A DNA stretch of 64,000 bases from Nocardia transvalensis (GTDB lineage: Bacteria > Actinomycetota > Actinomycetes > Mycobacteriales > Mycobacteriaceae): positions 186,001 to 250,000 of the forward strand of contig NZ_JADLQQ010000002.1 in assembly GCF_015477765.1 (NCBI RefSeq), read 5' to 3'. The notes under the pieces are model-generated. The model worked only from the letters and a program-made list of their open reading frames with translations. It searched no databases and was not told the origin of the DNA. This document shows positions 16,901-25,444 of the stretch, piece after piece (the stretch's first letter is position 1; the number at the start of each line of letters is the position of its first letter). A program made the position numbers and the translations under genes.

Positions 16901-19900
16901 CTCACCGTGGCCAAGCTGGATCTGTCGGTCACCCTCACCGAACAGCCCGGCGGCGCGGTGTTCGGTGCGATCGATTACGCCACCGACCTTTTCGACCACG
17001 CGACGGTGGAGTCGTTCGCGCGGCGGTTCGTCGCGATCCTCACCCAGGTCGGGCATGACGAGAAAATCGCCGTCGGTGACATCCCGCTGTTGTCGCGGCG
17101 CGAACGCACGCTACTGGCCGCGCTCGGCGGACCCCAGGCCAGCCCCGGCAGCCTGCTCGACCCGTTCTACGCGCAACTCGCCCGCACTCCCGACGCCGCC
17201 GCGGTGGTGTTCGAGGATCGGCGCTGGACCTATGCCGAATTCGCGGGCTGGGTGAATCGTCTTGCCCGCCACCTGATCTCGCTCGGCGTCGGCCCCGAGA
17301 CCCGGGTTGCGCTCGCGATTCGCCGCTCGGCTGACGAAGTGGCCGCCATCTACGCCGTTCTCGCCGCGGGTGGCGCCTACGTCCCGATCGATCCGGACCA
17401 CCCCGCCGATCGCATTCGCTACATTCTCGACACCGCTCGGCCGGTGTGCGTGCTGACTTCCGGGGAGGACCTGGAGGTGGGGGTGCGGGTCGAGCAGGTG
17501 CGGATCGACCGGCTGGAGCTGACGAGGTATTCGGCCGATCCCGTCGCCGATCCGGATCGTCGTGCACCGCTGCGGGAGACGAATGCCGCCTACGTGCTGT
17601 TCACCTCCGGATCGACCGGTCGACCCAAGGGTGTGGTGGTGACGCATCGGGCCGTGGTGAATCAGATGTGGTGGATGCGCGAGCAATACGACCTCGGGGC
17701 GGGCGAGGCGGTGCTGCACAAGACGCCGGTGACCTTCGATGCGTCGGTGTGGGAGTTGTTCCTGGCCTTGCAGGTCGGCGCGCGGCTGGTGATCGCCCGG
17801 CACGACGGCCACCTGGATCCGGAGTACCTGCTGGCGCTCGCGCGGCGACACGACGTGGTCATGCTGGAGTTCGTGCCGTCGATGCTGGCGCTGCTGCTCG
17901 GTGACGACGCCGCGGAACTCCCTGCGGGGCTGCGGTATTTCTCGCTGGGTGGGGAGGAGCTGCCTCCTGGTCTGCTCGAGCAGGTGCGCGGGCGGCATCC
18001 GGCCATCGTCGACAACACCTACGGACCCACCGAGGCCACCGTCACCTCCACCGTGCACCGGTGCACCACCGACGCCGTGGAAAACCGGGTGCCGATCGGG
18101 CGGCCCATCCGCAATACCGGTGCGCACGTGCTGGATTCGCGATTGCACCCGGTGCCACCCGGCGTCGCGGGGGAACTGTATCTGACCGGCGTGCAATTGG
18201 CCCGCGGCTACGAGGACGCGAGCGCGCAGACGGCCGCACGTTTCCTCGCCGACCCGTTCGGCGCCCCGGGCACGCGGATGTACCGCACGGGTGACCGTGT
18301 GCGGATGCGGGCCGACGGGGCGCTGGAGTTCCTGGGCCGCACCGATTTCCAGGTGAAGCTGCGCGGCCTGCGCATCGAGCTCGGGGAGATCGAGGCGGCA
18401 CTGGCCGCGCATCGGTCGGTGGGCCGGGCCGTGGTGGTCGTGGCCCGCCAGGAGCGGGTCGGTGAATTCCTCGCCGCTTACGTGGTGCCTGCGGCCGGGC
18501 ATACGGTCGACACCGCCGAGCTGACCGATCGGCTCGCGGACAGGTTGCCCGCCTACATGGTTCCGCATCACGTGGTGGTGCTGGAGCGGCTTCCGCTCAC
18601 CCCCAGCGGCAAATTGGATCGCCGGGCGCTGCCGCCGGTGGCCGCCGTGGCGGCGACGCCGCGGTTCCGGGCCCCGGCCGCGGGTGCCGAGCAGACGATC
18701 GCCGAGATCTTCGGTGCTCTACTCGGTGTCGAGCCCATCTGGGCCGACGACAACTTCTTCGAGCTGGGCGGTAACTCGCTGATCGGCATGCGGGCCGTCG
18801 CCCGGATCAATGCCGCGCTGGGGAGCGGCTTCGGTGTGCGCGACCTGTTCGAGGCCCCGACCGTGGCGCTGCTGGCCGACCGGTCGACGCCTCCGGTCCG
18901 GTCGGCCGGCCCGGCCCTCGCGGCCCGCCCACGCCCGCCGCGGTTGCCGCTGTCGTTCGCGCAGCGGCGCATGTGGTTCCTCAACCGGCTGGCGCCGGAG
19001 TCGGCCGCCTACACCATCCCGCTCGCGGTGCGGCTCACCGGGCAGCTGGATGTGGCGGCGCTGGCGGCCGCCGCGGCCGATGTGCTGGACCGGCACGAGG
19101 CCTTGCGCACCCGCTACCCGGCCGATGCCGAGGGGCCCTATCAGGAGATCGTGCCCGCCGCCGAGGTGCCGCTGACTCTGCAGCCGCAGGATGTCGATCC
19201 CGAGGCACTCCCGGCGCGGCTGGCCGAGATCGTCGGTGCGCCTTTCGATGTCACGGCCGAGGTCCCGGTGCGTGCTGCGCTGCTGCGTGCGGCCGCCGAC
19301 GCGCACGTGCTGGTATTGGCTATCCATCACATCAATGCCGACGGCTTCTCGATGGGGCCGCTGGCCCGCGATCTGGCGCTCGCCTATGCCGCGCGCGCGG
19401 CAGGCGCGGCCCCGGCGTGGTCGCCGCTGCCGCTGCAGTACGCGGATTACGCACTGTGGCAACGGGATACGCTCGGTCCCGACAATGTTACGGACAGCCT
19501 GGCGGCCCGCCAGCTCGCGTACTGGACCGAAGCTCTCGCCGGAATTCCGGATCAGCTCGACCTGCCCTCGGATCGGCCGCGGCCGCCGGTGGCCTCCCAG
19601 CGTGGCGCCGTGCACCGCTTCGTGCTCCCGGCGGACCTGCATCGAGGCCTCGGAACCTTGGCGGCACAGGCGAATTCGACACTATTCGCGGCGGTGCATG
19701 CGGCGTTCGCGGTGCTGCTGGCGCGACTGTCGGGGAGCGGCGATATCGTCATCGGCTCGCCGATCGCGGGTCGCGGTGCCGCCGAACTGGACGATCTGGT
19801 CGGCATGTTCGTCAACACTCTGGTCCTGCGCACGGAGGTCCGTCCCGAGGTCTGCTTCCGTGAGCTGCTCGCTCGGGTGACCGCGACCGACCTGACCGCC

Positions 19901-22891
19901 TTCGACCACGCGGACATCCCGTTCGAACGGCTGGTGGAGGTGCTGGATCCGCCTCGATCGCAGTCCCGCAACCCGCTGTTCCAGATGATGCTGGTGCTGC
20001 AGAACCAGCAGGCGCCCCGGATGGATCTCGGCGGCCTGTCCCTCGACCTGCTGCCCGCGCACACCGGCGTCTCGCAGTTCGACCTGGGACTCACCCTGAC
20101 CGAGCAATTCGACGCCGAAGGTGCTCCCGCGGGCATCGTGGCCGAATTGACCTATGCCACCGACCTTTTCGACCGCCATACCGCCGCATCGTTCGCCGAG
20201 CGCTATCACCGCATCCTGACCGCCGCGGTGACCGCTCCCGACACGGCCGTCGGCGACATCGAACTGCTCTCGGCGACCGAACGAGCCGCGCTGTCGGCGC
20301 TGTCCGCCGGTCCTGCGGCCCCGATCGACGAGACCGGCACTCTCCCCGCACAATTCACCGATCAAGTGCGCCGCACCTGCGATGCCCCTGCGGTGACCTT
20401 CGCCGACACCACCCTCACCTATGCCGAGTTCGACGCCCGCGTGAACCGCCTCGCCCGCTGGCTGATCGCGCAGGGCGTCGGCCCGGAGTCCCTGGTGGCG
20501 GTGAATATGCACCGCTCTCTCGACCTGCTGATCTCCCTCTACGCAGTCCTCGCCGCCGGTGGCGCCTACGTCCCCCTCAACCCCGACCACCCCGTCGACC
20601 GCAACCACTACATCCTCGACACCGCCCGCCCCACCCTGATCCTGAGCGCAGGCTCCGACGCTGCCCTGAATCCGGTGTCGACCGCAGGGAATCCGACCCG
20701 ACGGTCCGGCACAATCGCCGACAGCGGCAATCTGGCCGCCGGTGAGGTGCGGGTGGACCGGCTGGATCTGTCTGCCTACTCGGCGCAGACGGTTACCGAT
20801 GCCGAGCGGCGGGGTCCGCTGCGGCCCGGGAATACCGCCTATGCGATCTTCACCTCCGGGTCCACCGGACGGCCGAAGGGGGTGGCGGTGAGTCATCGGG
20901 CGGTGGTGAATCATCTGTGGTGGCAGCGGTCGCTGTACCCGGATCTCGGGCCCGGCGATGCGATGCTGCAGAAGACGCCGGTGACCTTCGATGTGTCGGT
21001 CATGGAGCTGTTCCTGCCGCTGCAGGTGGGTGCGCATCTGGTGGTGGCACGGCAGGACGGGCACCTGGACCCGGAGTATCTGCTGGGGCTGGCTCGGCGG
21101 TATCCGGTGGCGATGATGAACTTCGTGCCGTCGATGCTGGCCCTGATACTCGGTGACGAGGCGGCCGAATTGCCGTCGACCGTGCGGTATTTCGTCGTCG
21201 GCGGCGAGGAGCTGACACCGGCGCTGCTGGAACGCAGCCGTCGCCATCCCGGAATCGTCGACAATCACTACGGTCCGACCGAGGTCACCGTCGGCTCGGT
21301 CATGCATCGGTGCGTCGGCCCGGTCGGTGAGCGCGTGCCGATTGGGCGGCCCGCGGCCAATACCGAAGCCTACGTGCTCGATTCGCGACTGCGGCCGGTG
21401 CCGACCGGTGTTGCGGGGGAGTTGTATCTGTCCGGTGTGCAGGTGGCTCGCGGCTATGTGCACCGGCCGGGTCTGACCGCCGAACGGTTCGTCGCCGATC
21501 CGTTCTCCGGAACCGGTGAGCGCATGTATCGCACCGGTGATCTGGTGCGGTGGAATCGTGATGGTGTGCTGGAATACCTGGGCCGCACCGACTTCCAGGT
21601 GAAGCTGCGCGGCCTGCGGATCGAGCTGGGTGAGATCGAGGCCGCGTTGGTCGCGCTCCCGCAGGTTCGGCAGGCGGCCGCGGTCGTCGCGTCGGAGCCA
21701 CGGCTCGGGGACCGTTTGGTCGCCTACGTCGGCACGGCATCGGATTTCGATCCGGATGCGGCGAAGCAGGCGCTGGCCCAGCGGCTTCCGGACTACATGC
21801 TGCCGAGCGCCTTCGGGGTGCTGGACGAACTGCCGCTCAATGCCTCCGGCAAGGTGGATCGTCGCGCACTGCCCGCCCCGGTGTTCGAGCAGACCACCTA
21901 CCGGCCCCCGGTCACCGCACCACAGCGGCTGGTGGTGGAGGCCTTCGCCGAGGTGCTCGGGATCGAGCGAATCGGCCTGGACGACAACTTCTTCGAACTG
22001 GGCGGTACCAGTCTGAGCGCCACCCGCGTGGTGACCCTGCTGGGCGAGCGATGCGGTATCCGGCCGCAGGTGCAGTGGTTGTTCGCCGCACCGACCGTGG
22101 CGGCGCTCGCGGAGACCCTGACCGCCGCCGGAACCCGTGCCGAGGACGGTCTCGGCGTGGTGCTGCCGATCCGCACCGAGGGCCGCGGCGCTCCGCTGTT
22201 CTGCGTCGCTCCGATGATCGGATTGGCCTGGAGCTACACGGCATTGGCCGAACACCTCCCGGACCGCCCGCTCTACGGCCTGCAGTCACCGGTCATCAGT
22301 GAACCCGACACACCGGCAGACACGGTCGAGGCCCTGGCCACCCGCCTGGTGACGGCCATCCGGACGATCCAGCCACAGGGCCCCTACCACCTGCTCGGCT
22401 GGTCACGCGGCGGCGTGATCGCCCACGCCATCGCCACCCACCTGCAGTCCGAGGGTCACGAAGTCGCCACTCTCACCATGCTGGACAGCACCCGCCACAC
22501 CGACCCACAGCGCTTCCGCGCCGAACTGGCCACCGCCCTGGCCGAATTCGGCCTCGACCCGACCCCCGACGACCCCACCGCCCTGTCCGACGCCCACCTC
22601 GACCAGCTGCGAAAAGCCATCCCCACAGAACTGGTCTCGCTGACCCTGGACCAGGTCCGCCGCCTCTACACATACGCGATCACCCCGATCGAATCCGCCT
22701 ACCGCCCCCAAATCTTCGACGGCGCCATCACCTACATCACCCCAACCGCGGACCCCACCCCCGATGGTGGCGGTCCCACCGAATGGCATGAGTTCACCAC
22801 CGGCAGCGTGACCACCCACCCGATCCCCGCCACCCACGCCACCATGCTCACCCCCGAATTCGCTTCCACCATCGCCGCCATCCTGAGGTGA
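13916..22891 (+). CDS. Trimodular non-ribosomal peptide synthetase with thioesterase
   Basis: NRPS of 2991 residues with order A1-T1-C1-A2-T2-C2-A3-T3-TE, so it should make and release a tripeptide-based product. A-domain cores: YTSGSTGVPKG (~180), FTSGSTGRPKG (~1229) and its twin (~2312). Carrier serines are in GGNSL (~566, ~1620) and GGTSL (~2699). C-domain active sites: HHIACDG (~749) and HHINADG (~1804). TE nucleophile: GWSRGG (~2828). Approximate A-domain pocket residues: D-A-L-F-V-G-G-I-M, D-A-W-E-S-G-T-V-T, D-V-M-N-V-G-H-V-G; I do not assign substrates. No epimerisation or methylation domain is present, and no MbtH, exporter or phosphopantetheinyl transferase gene is adjacent. The GTG start at 13916 is set by GGGAGG and the coupled leader ORF; an in-frame GTG at 13805 would add an Arg-rich tail. 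Confidence 0.93.
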   Translation: MTSGEHPSPPGTRRARPPRRRRSSVPTLPTLLGLAVEANPAGVAVVDGRRSMTYAELDAWSSRLARLLIERGVGPENLVAVGIARSLWSVAAVWAVAKAGAAFVPVDPNYPPERVAHLVADSGAVLGLAISASVHQLPGEDWLVLDDPEVDGSLAHFDPGPVTNADRVRHLLGTHPAYVIYTSGSTGVPKGVVVTHGGLADFCAEQRERYRVSASSRTLHFASPSFDASVLELLLAIGAGATMVIAPADLYGGAELAELLRRERVTHAFVTPAALASVDPAGLDELGVVVVGGEACPPELVHRWAVPVPGGRRRFHNGYGPTEATIMTNISGPLEPGAAVTIGPAIRGMTARVLDDRLAEASTGTAGELYLSGPGLARGYHRRPGLTAARFVADPFGPPGSRMYRSGDIAAVAADGDVEYLGRNDFQVKIRGFRIELGEIDATLAAHPAVDYAVTVGRDTPAGETVLVGYVVAAPGAQPDPRQVREFVSATLPVHMVPAVVVVLDRIPLTPVGKLDRAALPEPPLSMREYRAPTTDAERIVAAALAEVLGVERVGLDDDFFTLGGNSLLAVRAAARIGTELGVRVPPRVFFTATTVTELAAAVGELRAEHRPALVRRARPEPMPLSPAQQRLWLTNQFDTASPSYNIPFALRLTGALDPGALRAALGDVIERHEPLRTVYPAVDGQPVQQVLAVTQAVPALVPEPIAADDLQRRLLAGAAAGFDLRADLPLRATLFRLADEDHVLAVVAHHIACDGTSLAPLARDVVLAYQARAAGAVPDWAPLAVEYADYVLWQQDLLGDESDDGSVAATQARYWQRQLAGVPELLELPSDRPRPAVPSGRGATAEFRVDADTVAGLRRIADAHNASLFMVVQAALAVLLARLSGSEDITIGTQISGRGERALDDLVGMFGNTLVLRTQVPAAQTFSELLDVVRDTDLAAYEHADLGIDRVVELVRPGHSLAYAPLFRVLLMLQNFEQPRIQLPGLTIEQVGLDLTVAKLDLSVTLTEQPGGAVFGAIDYATDLFDHATVESFARRFVAILTQVGHDEKIAVGDIPLLSRRERTLLAALGGPQASPGSLLDPFYAQLARTPDAAAVVFEDRRWTYAEFAGWVNRLARHLISLGVGPETRVALAIRRSADEVAAIYAVLAAGGAYVPIDPDHPADRIRYILDTARPVCVLTSGEDLEVGVRVEQVRIDRLELTRYSADPVADPDRRAPLRETNAAYVLFTSGSTGRPKGVVVTHRAVVNQMWWMREQYDLGAGEAVLHKTPVTFDASVWELFLALQVGARLVIARHDGHLDPEYLLALARRHDVVMLEFVPSMLALLLGDDAAELPAGLRYFSLGGEELPPGLLEQVRGRHPAIVDNTYGPTEATVTSTVHRCTTDAVENRVPIGRPIRNTGAHVLDSRLHPVPPGVAGELYLTGVQLARGYEDASAQTAARFLADPFGAPGTRMYRTGDRVRMRADGALEFLGRTDFQVKLRGLRIELGEIEAALAAHRSVGRAVVVVARQERVGEFLAAYVVPAAGHTVDTAELTDRLADRLPAYMVPHHVVVLERLPLTPSGKLDRRALPPVAAVAATPRFRAPAAGAEQTIAEIFGALLGVEPIWADDNFFELGGNSLIGMRAVARINAALGSGFGVRDLFEAPTVALLADRSTPPVRSAGPALAARPRPPRLPLSFAQRRMWFLNRLAPESAAYTIPLAVRLTGQLDVAALAAAAADVLDRHEALRTRYPADAEGPYQEIVPAAEVPLTLQPQDVDPEALPARLAEIVGAPFDVTAEVPVRAALLRAAADAHVLVLAIHHINADGFSMGPLARDLALAYAARAAGAAPAWSPLPLQYADYALWQRDTLGPDNVTDSLAARQLAYWTEALAGIPDQLDLPSDRPRPPVASQRGAVHRFVLPADLHRGLGTLAAQANSTLFAAVHAAFAVLLARLSGSGDIVIGSPIAGRGAAELDDLVGMFVNTLVLRTEVRPEVCFRELLARVTATDLTAFDHADIPFERLVEVLDPPRSQSRNPLFQMMLVLQNQQAPRMDLGGLSLDLLPAHTGVSQFDLGLTLTEQFDAEGAPAGIVAELTYATDLFDRHTAASFAERYHRILTAAVTAPDTAVGDIELLSATERAALSALSAGPAAPIDETGTLPAQFTDQVRRTCDAPAVTFADTTLTYAEFDARVNRLARWLIAQGVGPESLVAVNMHRSLDLLISLYAVLAAGGAYVPLNPDHPVDRNHYILDTARPTLILSAGSDAALNPVSTAGNPTRRSGTIADSGNLAAGEVRVDRLDLSAYSAQTVTDAERRGPLRPGNTAYAIFTSGSTGRPKGVAVSHRAVVNHLWWQRSLYPDLGPGDAMLQKTPVTFDVSVMELFLPLQVGAHLVVARQDGHLDPEYLLGLARRYPVAMMNFVPSMLALILGDEAAELPSTVRYFVVGGEELTPALLERSRRHPGIVDNHYGPTEVTVGSVMHRCVGPVGERVPIGRPAANTEAYVLDSRLRPVPTGVAGELYLSGVQVARGYVHRPGLTAERFVADPFSGTGERMYRTGDLVRWNRDGVLEYLGRTDFQVKLRGLRIELGEIEAALVALPQVRQAAAVVASEPRLGDRLVAYVGTASDFDPDAAKQALAQRLPDYMLPSAFGVLDELPLNASGKVDRRALPAPVFEQTTYRPPVTAPQRLVVEAFAEVLGIERIGLDDNFFELGGTSLSATRVVTLLGERCGIRPQVQWLFAAPTVAALAETLTAAGTRAEDGLGVVLPIRTEGRGAPLFCVAPMIGLAWSYTALAEHLPDRPLYGLQSPVISEPDTPADTVEALATRLVTAIRTIQPQGPYHLLGWSRGGVIAHAIATHLQSEGHEVATLTMLDSTRHTDPQRFRAELATALAEFGLDPTPDDPTALSDAHLDQLRKAIPTELVSLTLDQVRRLYTYAITPIESAYRPQIFDGAITYITPTADPTPDGGGPTEWHEFTTGSVTTHPIPATHATMLTPEFASTIAAILR

Positions 22892-22892
22892 G

Positions 22893-22934
22893 GATCCCGT
22901 CGCCCCGGCCCTGGGGGGCCGGAGCGACGGGATC
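22893..22934. terminator. Bidirectional terminator hairpin between NRPS and polysaccharide operon
   Basis: Perfect 11-base arms GATCCCGTCGC (22893-22903) and GCGACGGGATC (22924-22934), with an inner GGCC/GGCC pairing, fill the 44-base gap between the convergent stops of the NRPS and the last gene of the polysaccharide operon. No T-run is present. Confidence 0.75.
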
Positions 22935-22935
22935 T

Positions 22936-24108
22936 TCAGCGGTAGGGATGGGTGGTGAGGGTTTCGTCTACTACCGTGGCGATTCGGGTGCGGAAGGTAG
23001 TGGGGGAGAAGGATTCGGCATGGTGGCGGATCGTGGTGGGGTTGTAGGAAGGGGTGAAGTGGCGCATGGCGCGGGCGAATTCGGTGATGACCGTGGTGTC
23101 GTCGCCGGGTGGGAGGAGTTCGCCGGTGATGCCCGGGAGGATGGTGTCGAGGCTGCCGCCGGAGGCGGTGGCGAGGACCGGGGTGCCGCAGGCCATGGCT
23201 TCGACCGGGACGATGCCGAAATCTTCGATGCCGGGCATCAGCAGGGCGCGGCAGCGGCGGTAGGTGTCCAGGAGGACGTCGTCGGGTGCGGCGCCGAGGA
23301 ACGTTGTTTCCGGGCCCGCGAGGGCTTCCAGATGAGGCCGGAAGCGGCCGTCGCCCAGGACGACCAGTCGGCAGCCCGCGCGTTGGGCGGCGCGGATCGC
23401 CAGGTCCGGGCGCTTGTAGGGGACCAGGCGCCCGGCGAACAGGAAGAAGTCCCCGCGCGGGATCGAGGGGTCGGGGGAGAAGCGGTCGATGCGCACGGGT
23501 GGGTTGATCACGGTGGCGGGCAGGCCCCACCAGTCGTCGATGCGGGCCGCGACCGCTCGCGAATTGGCGATGACGTGGGTGAGCCGGGGTGCGGCACGCA
23601 GCTCACAGCGGCGCGCCAGCCGACCGAGCGCGGCCAGGGCGAGCTGTCCGGCCCGCCCGCCTGCTTCGCGGGCGCGGAAGGCCGGATCCCATCCCCAGCG
23701 GGCCGGGCTGTGCACGTAGGCGATCACGGGAGCATCGGTGGCGAGTGCGGCTTGCGTACCGAACGAGTGGTGGCTGACAACCACCGCATCGACGTCCCGG
23801 TGCAACGGCAAACGACGCAGCGCGCGGGGAACGAAAGGGAGTAACGGCGCGTGCGAATGCCTACCGATTCCCGCGTGGGCCCGCGTCAGCCAGGTCGTGC
23901 GGAACGCATGCGGCTCATCGTGGCGACCCGGGGCCTCGGCGAAATCTCGTGCAGCAGCGGCTCGTACCGCCCCGAGGCACTCGTCCGAAACGATCGGCGC
24001 GAAGACCTGCGCCCGTGGCCAGATCTTCAGAAACTCCGCGACCACCGCCTCGGAGCCACCGTATTCGGTGAAACGCTCGTGCACCACCGCGATACGAGGG
24101 GTAGCCAT
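22936..24108 (-). CDS. Glycosyltransferase family 4
   Basis: GT-B fold retaining glycosyltransferase, 390 residues, close to the WbaZ/mannosyltransferase type. Seen: N-terminal IAVVHERFTEYGGSE; the mid-protein FFLFAGRLVPYKRPDLAI, typical of GT4 nucleotide-sugar binding; and the E-x7-E region EDFGIVPVEAMACGTPV. It probably adds a sugar to the lipid-linked repeat unit on the cytoplasmic face of the membrane. Start ATG 24108 lies 4 bases after the aminotransferase stop. It is the last gene of the ten-gene operon 35413 to 22936. Confidence 0.92.
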   Translation of the reverse strand: MATPRIAVVHERFTEYGGSEAVVAEFLKIWPRAQVFAPIVSDECLGAVRAAAARDFAEAPGRHDEPHAFRTTWLTRAHAGIGRHSHAPLLPFVPRALRRLPLHRDVDAVVVSHHSFGTQAALATDAPVIAYVHSPARWGWDPAFRAREAGGRAGQLALAALGRLARRCELRAAPRLTHVIANSRAVAARIDDWWGLPATVINPPVRIDRFSPDPSIPRGDFFLFAGRLVPYKRPDLAIRAAQRAGCRLVVLGDGRFRPHLEALAGPETTFLGAAPDDVLLDTYRRCRALLMPGIEDFGIVPVEAMACGTPVLATASGGSLDTILPGITGELLPPGDDTTVITEFARAMRHFTPSYNPTTIRHHAESFSPTTFRTRIATVVDETLTTHPYR

Positions 24109-24112
24109 CCGA

Positions 24113-25444
24113 TCACGCTCCGGCAGGCTGGATATAGCGAGGTTCGGCATACCGCCGCAAGGCCGGGGCCACCGGCCGCCCCCGCAGCAAACCGTCCACA
24201 CTGCCGTGCTCCAATGCGCGGCAATAGATTTCGGCGGCCCACCGGCATGCCTCGACGGTCCGGTCGATATCGTCGTCACCGTGGGCGGCCGAGGTCACGA
24301 ACGACTGTCCCAGCACCCCGTGTTCGAGCAACTCCTGCAGAAACAGCGTGCGATAGGGCTGCGACGGCCGGCCCCGCGGATCGCGCGTGACGAAGATCAG
24401 ACACGACGGCCGCCCGATCACCTGCAGATAGTCGCCGATCCCCAATCCGGCGGCGACCCTGTTCACCCCGTCGGCCAACCGTCGTCCCGCCCGCTCCATG
24501 GCGCCGATGGGATCGGTCTCCCGATACGCCCGCACGACCGCACGAAACGCCGCCAGCGACCCGGTTTCCGGGCCGTGCGTGGTCGACAGCAGAAACACCC
24601 GATCGCGCTCGGTGCGCAAACCACCCAACTCCATGAATTCCCGCCGACCGGCCAGCGCCGAGAGCGGGAACCCGTTCCCCATCGCCTTACCCCAGCACGA
24701 CAGATCCGGCGTCACCCCGTACACCTGCTGCGCCCCACCGGCCGACCACCGGAAACCCGTGATCATTTCGTCGAACACCAGCAGCGCGCCGTACCGATCG
24801 CACAGCGCCCGAACCTCCCGCAGATATCCGGGCGCGGGTTCGGCCAGCGCCGTGGCCGCCTCCATCACCACGCACGCCACCGTATGCGAATCGAGCACGG
24901 CGGCAAGGGCATTCACATCGTTGTACGGGAACCGCACGGTGGCGGCGGGCCGGGCGACTCCGGCGCTCATCTCGGTGGTGCCGATGAACCAGTCGTCGAC
25001 GGAGAAGAACGGCTGATCGCAGATCGCGATGGTCTCGCGCCCGGTCGCCGCGCGGGCCAGCCGCACCGCCGCGGTGGTGGTGTCGGAGCCGTTCTTGGCG
25101 AACTTCACCATGTCCGCGCCCGGCACCAGCGTCAGGAAGTCCTCGGCCGCGGACAGTTCCAGCGCCGTGGGCCGGGAGAAGTTCATCCCGTCGGCGATCG
25201 TGCGGGTGACGGCGTCCACCACCGGCCGATACCCGTGGCCGAGGGTGACCGACCGCAACCCCATGCCGTATTCGATGTACTCGTTGCCGTCGCAATCCCA
25301 GACGTGACAACCGCTGCCGCGCACCAGGATCGGCGCCATGGCTTCCGGATACTGGTCTTCGCCGCGCGCGTAGGTGTGCGCCCCGCCCGGCACCAGGTCG
25401 TGCAGCCGGGCCTGAACGGCGTTGCTGCGTGCGAAATCACGCAT
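24113..25444 (-). CDS. Class III aminotransferase (glutamate-1-semialdehyde mutase-like)
   Basis: PLP enzyme of the class III/GSA-aminotransferase fold, 443 residues. Seen: the N-terminal substrate region GGAHTYARGEDQYP, the PLP-phosphate motif NGSDTTTAAVRLAR, the cofactor-ring aspartate in LLVFDEMITGFR, and the Schiff-base lysine in CWGKAMGNGFPL. Placement inside a polysaccharide operon suggests amination of a sugar or a decorating acid, not heme synthesis (inferred). Start ATG 25444 overlaps the stop of the preceding GNAT gene by 8 bases, which implies coupling; longer in-frame starts lie deep inside that gene. Confidence 0.88.
   Translation of the reverse strand: MRDFARSNAVQARLHDLVPGGAHTYARGEDQYPEAMAPILVRGSGCHVWDCDGNEYIEYGMGLRSVTLGHGYRPVVDAVTRTIADGMNFSRPTALELSAAEDFLTLVPGADMVKFAKNGSDTTTAAVRLARAATGRETIAICDQPFFSVDDWFIGTTEMSAGVARPAATVRFPYNDVNALAAVLDSHTVACVVMEAATALAEPAPGYLREVRALCDRYGALLVFDEMITGFRWSAGGAQQVYGVTPDLSCWGKAMGNGFPLSALAGRREFMELGGLRTERDRVFLLSTTHGPETGSLAAFRAVVRAYRETDPIGAMERAGRRLADGVNRVAAGLGIGDYLQVIGRPSCLIFVTRDPRGRPSQPYRTLFLQELLEHGVLGQSFVTSAAHGDDDIDRTVEACRWAAEIYCRALEHGSVDGLLRGRPVAPALRRYAEPRYIQPAGA

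Noticed and set aside
19682..22255. An 857-codon open frame antisense to the NRPS gene
   Set aside because: It is the mirror of GC-biased codons in the NRPS; no domain is recognisable and the NRPS motifs continue across it.
12832..22891. A heme-oxygenase/NRPS pair as a siderophore locus
   Set aside because: No cyclisation domain, salicylate or hydroxamate enzymes or siderophore transporter are present, and the iron-box match is weak.
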